Shown here: one piece after another, positions 25,665 to 34,397 of the stretch
Position numbering within the stretch: position 1 is the first letter of the stretch
Layout: every line of letters starts with the position of its first letter
From: CAYXUG01 sp964468655
GTDB lineage: Bacteria > Fidelibacterota > Marinisomatia > Marinisomatales > CAYXUG01
NCBI GenBank assembly: GCA_964468655.1
Contig: CAYXUG010000015.1
Coordinates: 1-34,453, forward strand
DNA: 34,453 nt
Direction of reading: 5' to 3'
Position numbers and translations under genes: made by a program
Notes under the pieces: model-generated
What the model was told of the DNA's origin: nothing
The model's input: the letters and a program-made list of their open reading frames with translations, nothing else
Database searches by the model: none

Positions 25665-25778
25665 TTATTAGAAAATAGCAAATCAGTAATTAAAGCAGAC
25701 TTTATAACAGTCATAAAGTCAGTTTCTCTTTTTTTCAATCAATATTTTGCTTAAAATGTGAATGTGCTGTTTGACATT

Positions 25779-25960
25779 TTCCCTCAACTGGGGTTTGCAA
25801 TTTTGGAACTTACAATAATATTAAATAGGGAACCCAGCTCCGGGTGGGGAAAACAGGCCTTTCCGCCAACTGGCGGATCAAGGAAGTTTGAACCATTCGG
25901 GAGGTGCCCACCGTGAAAATCACGAGTTTCCAATACTGCTCTTCAGTTGAGGGAATTTTT
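25779..25960 (+). ncRNA. ssrS: Structured RNA, 6S-like rod
   Basis: This fills most of the 309-base gene-free stretch 25665-25973; the first 110 bases of that stretch show nothing clear. The ends pair perfectly over 12 bp: TTCCCTCAACTG (25779-25790) with CAGTTGAGGGAA (25944-25955), followed by five T. Inside, TTGG-AACTT (25803-25811) pairs with GAGTT-T-CCAA (25924-25933), GGTGGG (25843-25848) with CCCACC (25907-25912), and a terminal hairpin CCTT-TCCGCC/AACT/GGCGGA-TC-AAGG closes at 25858-25883. The single rod of about 180 bases, with a large AT-rich internal bubble (TACAATAATATTAAAT on the 5' side), matches 6S RNA, which binds RNA polymerase as a promoter mimic. SRP RNA, RNase P and tmRNA signatures are absent. 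The T-run puts it on the plus strand. Identity as 6S is inference. Confidence 0.55.
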
Positions 25961-25973
25961 ATTGGGGTTAGAA

Positions 25974-26552
25974 TCAGGATGAAAAAATTGTCTTTAACTG
26001 GTCATTAAAGGCACTAAATGAATCTTCATCGAATAGTACAAAATTCACTTTTTCAATAACCTTTGAGCCAACCAGAAAATCAATCGTCGCATTTAACATA
26101 ATATTAGCGCAATGGTGAACATCAAATCCACCCACTCCAGTACCAATGGCGGGGAATGAAATAGACTTTAATTTATTTTCTTCTGAAAGTTTCAAACAAC
26201 GATTTGTCACTTTCTTGATGATATCAGCATTTGTTACCAGACTCTGATCCATTCCTGCTGCATGAATGACAACCTCTGCTTCTAATTGCCCTCCACTCGT
26301 TATAATGGCATCCCCCACTTCAATAGAACCTTGTTTAACGGCTTCATCCTCAATTATCTGTCCCCCTTGCTTTTTGATTGCACCGGCCACTCCGGATCCC
26401 ATCCACAAATAATTATTGGCTGCGTTCACAATAGCTTGTGTTTTTTGGAGAGATATATCTCCCTGAATAATCTCTAATGATGCTTTTCCGACTTTTACTT
26501 TCACAGGATCAATCTTTTTGCAATGCTTTAATTCTGTCAACCGATTCCACAT
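25974..26552 (-). CDS. Macro-domain protein (ADP-ribose binding or hydrolysing)
   Basis: A single macro domain. Ligand motifs are GDISLQKTQAIVNAANNYLWMG (Asp and the NAAN), GSGVAGAIKKQGG, and FPAIGTGVGGFDV (phosphate loop). Such proteins bind ADP-ribose and often remove it, or the acetyl group, from targets. ATG 26552 would overlap the hflX end by 44 bases. GTG 26504, five bases after the hflX stop, is a reasonable alternative, giving MKVKVGKASLEIIQGDI. It is the last gene of the nine-gene minus-strand cluster. No ADP-ribosyltransferase partner is next to it. Confidence 0.85.
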   Translation of the reverse strand: MWNRLTELKHCKKIDPVKVKVGKASLEIIQGDISLQKTQAIVNAANNYLWMGSGVAGAIKKQGGQIIEDEAVKQGSIEVGDAIITSGGQLEAEVVIHAAGMDQSLVTNADIIKKVTNRCLKLSEENKLKSISFPAIGTGVGGFDVHHCANIMLNATIDFLVGSKVIEKVNFVLFDEDSFSAFNDQLKTIFSS

Positions 26553-27777
26553 CACCCCGTACTTTTAGCTCTGTTCGTCCGTTGACATATTTTGTATCCA
26601 GTACTTCAACCAAATTGTGCACCATTGAAATTTCTTTACCCATAGTATGATCAAAAGTCACCGTTGCAGTCAGATATGAACTTTTTATTTTTTCAACAAT
26701 TTCATCCTGCAAAACATCCAGACGCAAGTGATTAAGCGCAGAGATAAAGACTCCCTCGGGATATTGAACTTTCAACGAAGAAAGCTCTGTTTTATCCTGA
26801 ACATTATCAATTTTATTCATAACGAGAATGTAATCCGTTTTCCCGGCATTTATGGTATTGAGAACTTCCCTCACTGTTGTCAGGTGATCTTCAACAAACG
26901 GGCTGCTCGCATCAAGGACAATAAGCAGCAGATCAGAATCATTGACCTCTTTTAAGGTACTCCTGAAAGAGGAAACAAGATGGTGAGGAATCTTGCGTAT
27001 AAATCCCACTGAATCACTCAACAAAATTTTGTGATGACTGTTGATCGTTAAGGTTCGAATCGTAGTATCAAGTGTAGCAAAAAGCTGATCTTTCACAGGA
27101 ACATGAGCATTCGTCATAGAATTCATCAGCGTTGATTTACCTGCATTGGTATACCCGACCAATGCGACTCTAAAAATGCCTTTTCTCTGTTTACTCTGTA
27201 CGTCTCTCTCATGGTCAATTATAATGAGTTTTTTCTTCAGTTTTGAAATTTTATCACGGATGATTCTCCGGTCTACCTCAATCTGTAGTTCCCCTGCCCC
27301 GGCACGAGTTCCGATCCCGCCCATTTGCCGTTCCAGGTGAGTCCACATTCTTGTTAATCTGGGAAGTAAATATTCTAAATGTGCAAGTTCCACCTGAGTT
27401 TTTGCTTCTTTGGTTTTTGCGTGTTTCCTAAAAACATCCAGAATTAACCCCGTCCTGTCCATAACCTTAATACCTTCACATACCTTTTGATAATTCCGGA
27501 CTTGAGATGGAGACAATTCATCATCAAAAATAATTAAATCAAGTTTCAATTCCATTGCCTGATGAATAATTTGGTCTGCCTTTCCTTTTCCTATAAAATA
27601 TTTCGGATTAATGGCAGCCAGTCTTTGAATTACTATTCCTGTCACTTCAGCCCCGGCAGAACTGGTAAGCAGTTCCAATTCATTCAGATGTTCTTCCACT
27701 TCCTCCCTTGTATTCCCTGAGTGAATCGCGCCAACGAGAAGGGCTCTTTCTTTATACTCTGAGTTAAGTTCAATCAT
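26509..27777 (-). CDS. hflX: Ribosome-associated GTPase HflX
   Basis: A protein of 422 residues. The N-terminal HflX domain (NPKYFIGKGKADQI, DDELSPSQVRNYQK, DRTGLILDVFRKHAKTKEAKTQVELAHLEYLLPR) is followed by the glycine-rich linker GGIGTRAGAGE and a G domain with G1 GYTNAGKST, G3 DSVGFI, G4 NKID and G5 SAL. G3 is DSVG rather than the usual DTVG. HflX splits stalled ribosomes and rescues them under stress. Its ATG directly follows the stop of the BatA-like gene (TAAATG), indicating coupled translation. Confidence 0.95.
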   Translation of the reverse strand: MIELNSEYKERALLVGAIHSGNTREEVEEHLNELELLTSSAGAEVTGIVIQRLAAINPKYFIGKGKADQIIHQAMELKLDLIIFDDELSPSQVRNYQKVCEGIKVMDRTGLILDVFRKHAKTKEAKTQVELAHLEYLLPRLTRMWTHLERQMGGIGTRAGAGELQIEVDRRIIRDKISKLKKKLIIIDHERDVQSKQRKGIFRVALVGYTNAGKSTLMNSMTNAHVPVKDQLFATLDTTIRTLTINSHHKILLSDSVGFIRKIPHHLVSSFRSTLKEVNDSDLLLIVLDASSPFVEDHLTTVREVLNTINAGKTDYILVMNKIDNVQDKTELSSLKVQYPEGVFISALNHLRLDVLQDEIVEKIKSSYLTATVTFDHTMGKEISMVHNLVEVLDTKYVNGRTELKVRGDVESVDRIKALQKD

Positions 27778-29865
27778 TTATATTTTTTCGTGTTCTCTTT
27801 TTCGTCCAATCCATGATTCTAATATTAATACTCCAAGAACAGCAAACATAAATATTCGCCACAATTCCACACCTCTCCTCGCCTCGATAACTGCAGAAAG
27901 TGGTTCTTCATCATGATTTACAATCCTTGTTCTTGAATCCGGAAAATTCAGAGCTAATTGCCTGTAAATTAATCTATAATCCGGATTTTCATTGTTAGAA
28001 ACATTTGCCGCAAATGACCTGTATTTTCTGCCATCCGTAAAAATAGAATAGACACCGACTTCAGTGATATTTCCGACAACAACCTCTTCACGGGCGAAAT
28101 CAGGGACTAAAATACTTTCCCTTCCGGATGGTTTTACCAACGTGATTTCAGAATTTAAAAGATGCTGTTCGATAGCCATACTTAATGAATCATAAACTGT
28201 CACTGTATGCGAATCGTTTTCGTTTGCTACCAGATATACAAGGAGGCGATGCATGAGGGGAACAAATATTCCTTTTATGGGAAGATTTGACCATTTAATA
28301 TTCGGCAGGACTGAAAATAAAAGTAACTTCGAATCAAAATATTCGATTTCAGATAAGAGTGAATTTCCATTGGATAACGATAAAAGGGATTCCTGATGAC
28401 CAGAATTTTTTAATTTAACATGAGAATAGACATGAGGCAGTTCCTCCTGTAAATCCACCAGGGGAAAATCGGAAAATACCGGATGTTCCATTTTAATTGT
28501 TTTCACTGTATGAAAACCTGAATGTTCCAATGAAACAACCTCTTCTACAGAAGGAAATGGCATTCTGGTAATTGATGATTTATACGCTGAAGCATAGTTG
28601 TTTCCGGTAAATAAAATAACATTTCCTCCATCTTCGATATATCTTTCAATTTCTCGCATAACACTGGACTGCAAAACACCTTGATCAATCAAAATCAAAA
28701 CATGGTTTTCTTCATTTGGAAGATTGAGAGTGCTTGATGGGATGATAATATTTACTGTGACAAATTCTGATTCGGAGTTAATTGCGTCAAGAGCGGAAAT
28801 AATGAATTTTACATCATCCTGTGATGATGCCAGGACTGAGCAATTAATTTTTGGTGGAACAGATACGTGAAGATATTTAATATTATCGTACATATAATCA
28901 TCCTTCGGAAGCTCAAGAAAGATGGGGAAATATCCGGTTTTATCAGGGTAAACCTGAAATTGAAATTCCCTTGTTTGATTAGCATCAAAATCTGACACCA
29001 CCTGCCCAACCCTGTTTTCTGAAATATAAAGTTGAATTGGAATATCTTTTCGCTGGTCAGCTGATTGATTCTTTACAGCAGAACTGATATCAAAAAGATG
29101 GTCCGACATTATTAGCTGTGATTCAACTTTCAGTTGAGAAATTGAAATATTATTCTCCAGGAAAGGTTGATTAAAGAGGTAGAACCGCCAATCATTTTTA
29201 TCTGTCAGTGACTGCTTTACCAGGTCCTCTGAATCAGATATGGTTGAGGCAGGGAAATCGCTGAACACAAATACTTCTTTGTTTACCTGCCTGTTTTCAT
29301 TTTTCAATGCGAATTCCTGTTCATCCAAAATACGGATAATGGAATCCCAAAGATGATCGCTGCCGGGAGTTTGCTCAATGGTGTTTAAAACTTTCCTGAT
29401 TTCATCACCTGATACAAAGTCACCATGGTATATTTTCTTAAATGGAACAAGCTGATAAATTTGTAAATCAATTTTTCCCTCAAGCTGTTGGAGAACATCA
29501 ACCATGATTTCTTTTGATTTCTCCAAATGGCTTTTTGATTCATATCGCCCTCCCATGGATGCTGAATTGTCCATTACAACGACCAATCTCGTTTCCATGT
29601 CCCCCATGGACCATGGTGCAAAATATCCCACTTTCACCGGTCTGGCAAATGCCATGATGATAAAAATGATGGCAAGAGTTCTTAAAATCAAAAGGAGAAT
29701 CTGCCTGAGTTTCAGTTTTCGGATTGTTTCATGCTCGAGCTTTCGAATAAACTGAATGGTACTGAATTCAATTTTTGCAGTACGGCGTATGCTTAAAAGG
29801 TGAATGATTAAAGGAATTGATGCAGCCGCCAATCCCCAGAGAACCCATGGCGCAAGAAAACTCAT
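27778..29865 (-). CDS. BatA-like membrane protein with vWA domain
   Basis: A protein of 695 residues. Residues 1-80 are the BatA N-terminal region: FLAPWVLWGLAAASIPLIIHLLSIRR, then a second helix LRQILLLILRTLAIIFIIMAFARP. A von Willebrand A domain follows (about 92-250), with the MIDAS start VVMDNSASMGGR (DxSxS). Next come beta-rich segments and a GATase-like segment (VLILIDQGVL, YIEDGGNVILFTG). A C-terminal membrane helix is at about 672-688 (FMFAVLGVLILESWIG). BatA-type proteins are found in Bacteroidetes and relatives, often with MoxR ATPases; none is here. The role is likely in the cell envelope but is not settled. The start overlaps the kinase-like gene by ATGA. Confidence 0.84.
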   Translation of the reverse strand: MSFLAPWVLWGLAAASIPLIIHLLSIRRTAKIEFSTIQFIRKLEHETIRKLKLRQILLLILRTLAIIFIIMAFARPVKVGYFAPWSMGDMETRLVVVMDNSASMGGRYESKSHLEKSKEIMVDVLQQLEGKIDLQIYQLVPFKKIYHGDFVSGDEIRKVLNTIEQTPGSDHLWDSIIRILDEQEFALKNENRQVNKEVFVFSDFPASTISDSEDLVKQSLTDKNDWRFYLFNQPFLENNISISQLKVESQLIMSDHLFDISSAVKNQSADQRKDIPIQLYISENRVGQVVSDFDANQTREFQFQVYPDKTGYFPIFLELPKDDYMYDNIKYLHVSVPPKINCSVLASSQDDVKFIISALDAINSESEFVTVNIIIPSSTLNLPNEENHVLILIDQGVLQSSVMREIERYIEDGGNVILFTGNNYASAYKSSITRMPFPSVEEVVSLEHSGFHTVKTIKMEHPVFSDFPLVDLQEELPHVYSHVKLKNSGHQESLLSLSNGNSLLSEIEYFDSKLLLFSVLPNIKWSNLPIKGIFVPLMHRLLVYLVANENDSHTVTVYDSLSMAIEQHLLNSEITLVKPSGRESILVPDFAREEVVVGNITEVGVYSIFTDGRKYRSFAANVSNNENPDYRLIYRQLALNFPDSRTRIVNHDEEPLSAVIEARRGVELWRIFMFAVLGVLILESWIGRKREHEKI

Positions 29866-30440
29866 ACGATAAAATTCATTATTGACATGGTAAAACCAAC
29901 ACTTAACGGAACCATTAAATTATCGTTAAACGGGGAAGGTAGGAGTTCTACGATGGTTGCTATCACAGAGGAAACGATTCCGGCTGGTCTTGGTAAATCA
30001 TTCAAAAGAAAAACGATCCCGAGGGATATTAATAAAAATGTAAGAGACCCCTGAAGTGATTTGTTGATAATTTTGACGGTTCCCCATCTAATACCCACAA
30101 GTGCCGCTGTTGAATCACCCAAGGACTGTATCAGCATTGCAAAAACAGCAATCTCTTTTGAAAATAAAAATGTACACAACAGAAACCCAAACAAAGTATA
30201 GGTTGCTCCTGTGAAGGAATTATTTTCACTATTCCTTGTTATTTCCCCGAATAAAGAACCATACAAATTCGTAAAAAAGGGGAATATGAATCTCATAATC
30301 TCACCTGTCACAATAAGAATCGTGCAACTCCCCAAAATCCATAACATTGTGTCCCGGTCTAAATAAAAATAATAACAGACAGGAAATATTGAGGATGAAT
30401 AATGAACAAATTTTCGATATATCTCGTGCTTAAAATTCAC
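29862..30440 (-). CDS. Polyprenol/dolichol-kinase-like membrane protein
   Basis: A protein of 192 residues with about six hydrophobic segments. The family motif is LIQSLGDSTAALVGIRWG followed by KSLQGSLTF (about 105-133), as in the SEC59/VTE5 group that phosphorylates dolichol, phytol or farnesol using CTP. The same fold includes CdsA-like cytidylyltransferases. The start MNFKHEIYRKFVHYSSSIFP resembles the ExxRKxxH N-terminus of that group. The lipid substrate is unknown. It lies nine bases after the PASTA gene. Confidence 0.8.
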   Translation of the reverse strand: MNFKHEIYRKFVHYSSSIFPVCYYFYLDRDTMLWILGSCTILIVTGEIMRFIFPFFTNLYGSLFGEITRNSENNSFTGATYTLFGFLLCTFLFSKEIAVFAMLIQSLGDSTAALVGIRWGTVKIINKSLQGSLTFLLISLGIVFLLNDLPRPAGIVSSVIATIVELLPSPFNDNLMVPLSVGFTMSIMNFIV

Positions 30441-30449
30441 AACCGCAAG

Positions 30450-31205
30450 TTAAGGATTAATTAATTCGTTATGGATATCATTTAAATCGAGAATACTGAC
30501 TGTTAAGTCCAGAGCAGCCGGTCGATCAAGAATTACTCCAGCTTCAATGGATTGTTCCAGAATCGTGTATGGCATAAGGTCAACATTCTGGCGGTACGTA
30601 ATGCTTCCTACTTGCAAATTAGCTTCTTCGAGGAGTTTTTTACCTTCATTCAAACTTAAGCCAAACAATTGTGGGACCTGAAAAAATGTGGGTGGTTTTC
30701 CCCTGCTCATTATAAGGGTAATACCGCTACCCTTTTTCAAATAATCACCCGCCCTTGGATATTGCCATTTGATAACTTCATAGGGAACCTCAATATCGTA
30801 TTCCATCAGTACTGTGTCAACAGCTAATCCTACTTGTTTTATTTCCAATTTTGCGCTTCTCAATGATTTTCCGATGATATCTGGAACCACAACCATTTTC
30901 TCAGGCTGAGCGAGCGTCAAACGGATACGCCTGTTTAATTTTACTTTCTGCATGGGTCTTGGGTATTGGTCAATAACAGTATTATAGGCATATTTACTTG
31001 TATATTTGTATTCACCCTTCAACGGAACAAACCCCTCCAATTCAAGCCGCTCAGTCGCTTCTTCAAACGGTATGCCTCGTACATCAGGTAGATACCTGCC
31101 TTTACTGTGACCAACATAAATCGGCATAATAATTTTATCTACGACCAGTAGAAAAAATACGGAAAGAAGAACTAATAATATAAAATATCTTAAAACCGTT
31201 TTCAT
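30450..31205 (-). CDS. Membrane-anchored protein with three PASTA domains
   Basis: A protein of 251 residues: a short cytoplasmic start, one membrane helix at about 7-27, then three PASTA repeats outside (about 38-100, 104-168 and 174-240). Each starts P-x-x-x-G-x-x-x-x-E/A-x-x-x-L (LPDVRGIPFEEATERL, VPDIIGKSLRSAKLEI, VPQLFGLSLNEGKKLL). PASTA domains bind peptidoglycan fragments, usually on Ser/Thr kinases or PBPs; neither a kinase nor a transpeptidase domain is attached here. It overlaps rsmB by ATGA, so it follows translation genes in the same cluster. A cell-wall sensing or scaffold role is inference. Confidence 0.88.
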   Translation of the reverse strand: MKTVLRYFILLVLLSVFFLLVVDKIIMPIYVGHSKGRYLPDVRGIPFEEATERLELEGFVPLKGEYKYTSKYAYNTVIDQYPRPMQKVKLNRRIRLTLAQPEKMVVVPDIIGKSLRSAKLEIKQVGLAVDTVLMEYDIEVPYEVIKWQYPRAGDYLKKGSGITLIMSRGKPPTFFQVPQLFGLSLNEGKKLLEEANLQVGSITYRQNVDLMPYTILEQSIEAGVILDRPAALDLTVSILDLNDIHNELINP

Positions 31206-32524
31206 GATTTCCGTTTTAAAACAGAAGCAAAAATACCGTCCATGGATTGCTCGGGTGGAAATGTAATTAAAAATCCATCTTCAGAAATGACTTGTTTTGG
31301 AAAGAGCGATGGTTCAATATTTTCCACATCAAATTCTGAATTACTATTTAAAAATGAACTGATTACGTCCTTGTTTTCTTCCTGTTCCAGAGAACAGGTG
31401 GAATAAACCAAACATCCATTTTGATTGAGATAATTTTTCATATTGGATAAGATTGCTAATTGCAATTCCTGCATTTCGCTGAAATCACTTTCATTTCTGC
31501 GCCATCGCAAATCTGCTCTCTTGGACATAACCCCTGTTCCGGTGCATGGTGCATCTATCAATATAACATCTGCCAGAGGAAACTCATCTTTTGCTGCATC
31601 AGCTTGTGAAACATGAATATGCTGGTGTCCCAAACGTCCTATATTCTCCTCAACCAGTTTTATTCTCTCTTCATTTATGTCATAGGCATAAAGACTGCTA
31701 TTTTCAATTATTTCACTTAAGTAAGTCATTTTCCCGCCCGGTGCTGCACACACATCCAGGATTGTTTCACACTCAATGTTGTTTACCAATTGACATACCA
31801 GTCCTCCCGAAATATCCTGAACGGAAAACCAACCATCCTTAAAAGCACTTGTTTTGAGTAATCGATTCAAATAATTCACTTCATAAAAGTTTGAATCTTC
31901 TTCTCTCAACTTCCACGAGATCCCGTTTTCATTCAAAAATTTCTCGAAGGAATTTTTATCTATCTTTTTTTGGTTTTTTCTTATCATTATATTTGGTAAA
32001 GCATTGTTCCACCTGCATAACTTAAGTGTCCTTTCAAATCCAAATTGTTGAATCCACCTTTCTAACATCCATACTGGGTGTGATGTGATTTCAGAAATTA
32101 TTGTTAGTGAATTATTTTCGGTCAATTCATCTATCTGTGGTTTCCCAGCTTCAGCAACCTTGTGTAATACTGCATTTGTCACTCCGGAAGCTTTTGCATT
32201 TACAACCTCCTTTGTAAGACTTACAAGACTGTCAACAACTGCATAACCAGGAACATGGTCCCTGAAAATTAATTCATAGCAACCAAGGCGCAATATATTT
32301 TTCAGTGAATATTCGATCTTTTCAAACCGGCCATTGTATAATTCAGAAAGCAATGAATCAATATATCCCCTCTGTCTAATGGTTTCCTGAACTAAATGAG
32401 TGACCTCTTTATGTCCACTTAAATTAATACCCGAAAAGTAATCATTCATGACAGTGGGCAACTGATTATTGGATTTATCAAAATTTATTAAAATTTTAAC
32501 TGTATGAAATCGGTTATTTTTCAT
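31202..32524 (-). CDS. rsmB: 16S rRNA (cytosine-967-C5)-methyltransferase
   Basis: About 440 residues. The NusB-like RNA-binding domain fills residues 1-135 (LLSELYNGRFEKIEYSLKNI, LRLGCYELIF). The AdoMet domain shows LDVCAAPGGKMTYLSE, DAPCTGTGVMSKRADLRWRR and VYSTCSLEQEEN, with both conserved cysteines, one catalytic (YSTCS) and one in DAPC. It methylates C967 of 16S rRNA. ATG 32524 overlaps the fmt end by 11 bases and is preferred over ATG 32542, which would overlap by 29. Confidence 0.93.
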   Translation of the reverse strand: MKNNRFHTVKILINFDKSNNQLPTVMNDYFSGINLSGHKEVTHLVQETIRQRGYIDSLLSELYNGRFEKIEYSLKNILRLGCYELIFRDHVPGYAVVDSLVSLTKEVVNAKASGVTNAVLHKVAEAGKPQIDELTENNSLTIISEITSHPVWMLERWIQQFGFERTLKLCRWNNALPNIMIRKNQKKIDKNSFEKFLNENGISWKLREEDSNFYEVNYLNRLLKTSAFKDGWFSVQDISGGLVCQLVNNIECETILDVCAAPGGKMTYLSEIIENSSLYAYDINEERIKLVEENIGRLGHQHIHVSQADAAKDEFPLADVILIDAPCTGTGVMSKRADLRWRRNESDFSEMQELQLAILSNMKNYLNQNGCLVYSTCSLEQEENKDVISSFLNSNSEFDVENIEPSLFPKQVISEDGFLITFPPEQSMDGIFASVLKRKS

Positions 32525-33437
32525 CAGAATCAAATACTTCACCTGCGTTAACAGGATTGCCCCTTAGAAGTTCAGAAACTTTTATTCTTCGTTTATTTTC
32601 AAGTTTTACTTCTAATAATTTTACACTCCCTGTTCCACACGCAACTTGCAGAAAATTTTTCTGTATTTCAATAATTTCCCCGGATTTTCCCCCCGACTTT
32701 ATGGAAGGGAGAGTTTTGAATACCTGCCATCTAACGCCTTTCAGATAGCTGAATGCTGACGGAATGGGTGATAATCCCTTCACAAGATTATGAATCTCCA
32801 AAGCGGATTTATTCCAGTTAATTTTTCTGATTTCAGAGGTAAGCTTTGGAGCAACTGTCACATTTTTAGCATTTTGAGGAATTTCCTGAAAAGATTCATT
32901 TTGTATTAAATCAATGGTCTCCCATAACATTTGAGCCCCCATCAATGACATTCTATGAGATAAACTACCGTAATCATCATCCGGGAAAACAGTCACATTC
33001 TTAGAGAGAAGAATATCACCAGTATCTACTTTGGGTTTGATCAAGAAGGACGTAAGTCCCGTCTCAAATTCATTATTCATCAATGCCCATTGAATGGGCG
33101 CTGCTCCCCGATATTTTGGTAGGAGTGAGGCATGAAGATTGATTGCTCCTATTTTCGGTATCTTCAATAGGGTTTTCGGCAATATTCTAAAAGCGACTAC
33201 CACAAATAAATCCGGATTTAAACATTCTAATGGTTCAATGAATTCCGGACTCAATAAAAATTCCGGTTGTAACAGAGATATCTGGTTTTCCAATGCCAAT
33301 TGAGCTACAGGGGTTGCCATTAATTGTTTTCCCCGCCCTTTGGGTTTGTCCGGATTTGAAACAACCGATACGATATCTACAACTGGCTTATTCAGTAAAT
33401 TCTTCAGTGAGGGAACAGCAAAAGAAGGATTCCCCAT
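32514..33437 (-). CDS. fmt: Methionyl-tRNA formyltransferase, with no ordinary start codon at the expected site
   Basis: It formylates initiator Met-tRNA using 10-formyl-THF. Motifs are NPSFAVPSL, NPDKPKGRGKQL, INLHASLLPKYRGAAPIQWAL (catalytic Asn and His) and KVDTGDIL (catalytic Asp), then a C-terminal OB-like domain. ATG 33437 reads MGNPSFAV, but the family begins with a beta strand just before it (xxIVFMGTP). The same frame upstream reads KKISIVF back to the def stop (TAA 33485-33483), so that strand is encoded but has no ATG, GTG or TTG. Candidates are ATT 33482, CTG 33479, ATT 33470 or ATA 33452. The true gene therefore probably extends upstream. It lies between def and rsmB, the usual order. 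Confidence 0.92.
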   Translation of the reverse strand: MGNPSFAVPSLKNLLNKPVVDIVSVVSNPDKPKGRGKQLMATPVAQLALENQISLLQPEFLLSPEFIEPLECLNPDLFVVVAFRILPKTLLKIPKIGAINLHASLLPKYRGAAPIQWALMNNEFETGLTSFLIKPKVDTGDILLSKNVTVFPDDDYGSLSHRMSLMGAQMLWETIDLIQNESFQEIPQNAKNVTVAPKLTSEIRKINWNKSALEIHNLVKGLSPIPSAFSYLKGVRWQVFKTLPSIKSGGKSGEIIEIQKNFLQVACGTGSVKLLEVKLENKRRIKVSELLRGNPVNAGEVFDSDEK

Positions 33438-33482
33438 GAAGACGATACTTATTTTTTTTGTGGAATTAATATAGAACAGAAT

Positions 33483-34010
33483 TTAATCACCGGAATAGTG
33501 GTGTTCCTGTGATTGGGATGCAATTTCTTCCAATTGATGTTTATACTTAGAAAGTTTTAAACGGGTAACTTTATTAATAATTAGAATGCCGTTTATATGG
33601 TCCATTTCGTGCTGGATTACACGCGCCATGAGACCTTCAAATTTTTCATTATATTTATGACCATTAATATCCTGATATTCCAGTTGAACAATCTCAGCTC
33701 TTTGAACATTAACTCTCACCTCTGGAACACTTAAACACCCTTCTTCCATGGTTGATTTTTCCCATTTATCTACTATTTTCCCATTCACAAATGTTATCGG
33801 TTCGTCCCATTCATCTGTATGAGTGATATCCACAATAAACAGGTTTAGATCTTCCCCAATCTGGTTGGCAGCAAGTCCAATACCCTCTTCTTCATACATG
33901 GTATCAAACATGTCAACTGTCAATACCGGAAGAATTGAAAAATCTTTCACCTCCTTCATCTTCCTTTCAAGGATTGAGCGACCGTACTTTACAACCTCTA
34001 ACACCGCCAC
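33483..34010 (-). CDS. def: Peptide deformylase
   Basis: About 175 residues from GTG 34010, giving the family-like start MAVLEVVKYGRSIL. This GTG comes four bases after the yajC stop, with GGTGAAGGA from the yajC end as ribosome site. An upstream ATG (34040) would overlap yajC by 26 bases. Metal-site motifs are GIGLAANQIG, EEGCLSVP (Cys ligand) and QHEMDHINGILI (HExxH with two His ligands). It removes the formyl group from new proteins, the counterpart of fmt downstream. Confidence 0.93.
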   Translation of the reverse strand: MAVLEVVKYGRSILERKMKEVKDFSILPVLTVDMFDTMYEEEGIGLAANQIGEDLNLFIVDITHTDEWDEPITFVNGKIVDKWEKSTMEEGCLSVPEVRVNVQRAEIVQLEYQDINGHKYNEKFEGLMARVIQHEMDHINGILIINKVTRLKLSKYKHQLEEIASQSQEHHYSGD

Positions 34011-34014
34011 TATT

Positions 34015-34329
34015 TTATATTCCTTCACCTTTCCTTGCAATTGTTTGAACAGCAGATTTGCTCACTTGGATGTCAACATTTTTATCCACCGTCAATACAA
34101 GGACATTATCTTTTTCTTTAAATCCTGCAATAGTACCATAAATTCCACCAGATGTGATAACCCTGTCACCCTTTTTTAAATTATCGAGCATAAGCTTTTT
34201 TTCTTTCTGCTGCTTGAACTGGGGACGAATCATGAATAGATAAATAATTAAAAACATCAGAATAAACGGAAGCCACTGAAGAAACGAGTTACCGGATACT
34301 GGTGCTGTCTGTGCGAAAAGAATGTCCAT
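34015..34329 (-). CDS. yajC: Preprotein translocase accessory subunit YajC
   Basis: A protein of 104 residues. One membrane helix occupies about 18-34 (LQWLPFILMFLIIYLFM), followed by IRPQFKQQKEKKLMLDNLKKGDRVITSGGIYGTI, the classic YajC signature, and a small beta domain. It joins SecDF next to SecYEG. A good AGAGG (34335-34339) lies five bases before the ATG. It is the first gene of the minus-strand cluster. Confidence 0.93.
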   Translation of the reverse strand: MDILFAQTAPVSGNSFLQWLPFILMFLIIYLFMIRPQFKQQKEKKLMLDNLKKGDRVITSGGIYGTIAGFKEKDNVLVLTVDKNVDIQVSKSAVQTIARKGEGI

Positions 34330-34359
34330 ATATACCTCTAAATTTTGGTGGGGAAATTA

Positions 34360-34387
34360 AACTTACCCCAATGTAATTGCAAGTCAA
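34360..34387 (-). promoter_or_regulatory. Candidate sigma-70-like promoter for the yajC cluster
   Basis: On the minus strand TTGACT (34382-34387) is followed after 16 bases by TAAGTT (34360-34365). A better -10 match, TTTAAT, exists at 34356-34361 but with a 20-base spacer. Either would give a short leader before the AGAGG of yajC. The match is modest. Confidence 0.35.
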
Positions 34388-34397
34388 TTACCCTCAG

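Noticed and set aside
25779..25960. SRP RNA, RNase P RNA or tmRNA as the identity of the structured RNA
   Set aside because: The GGAAGCAGCC SRP loop, the GAGGAAAGTC RNase P motif and the tRNA-like tmRNA end are all absent.
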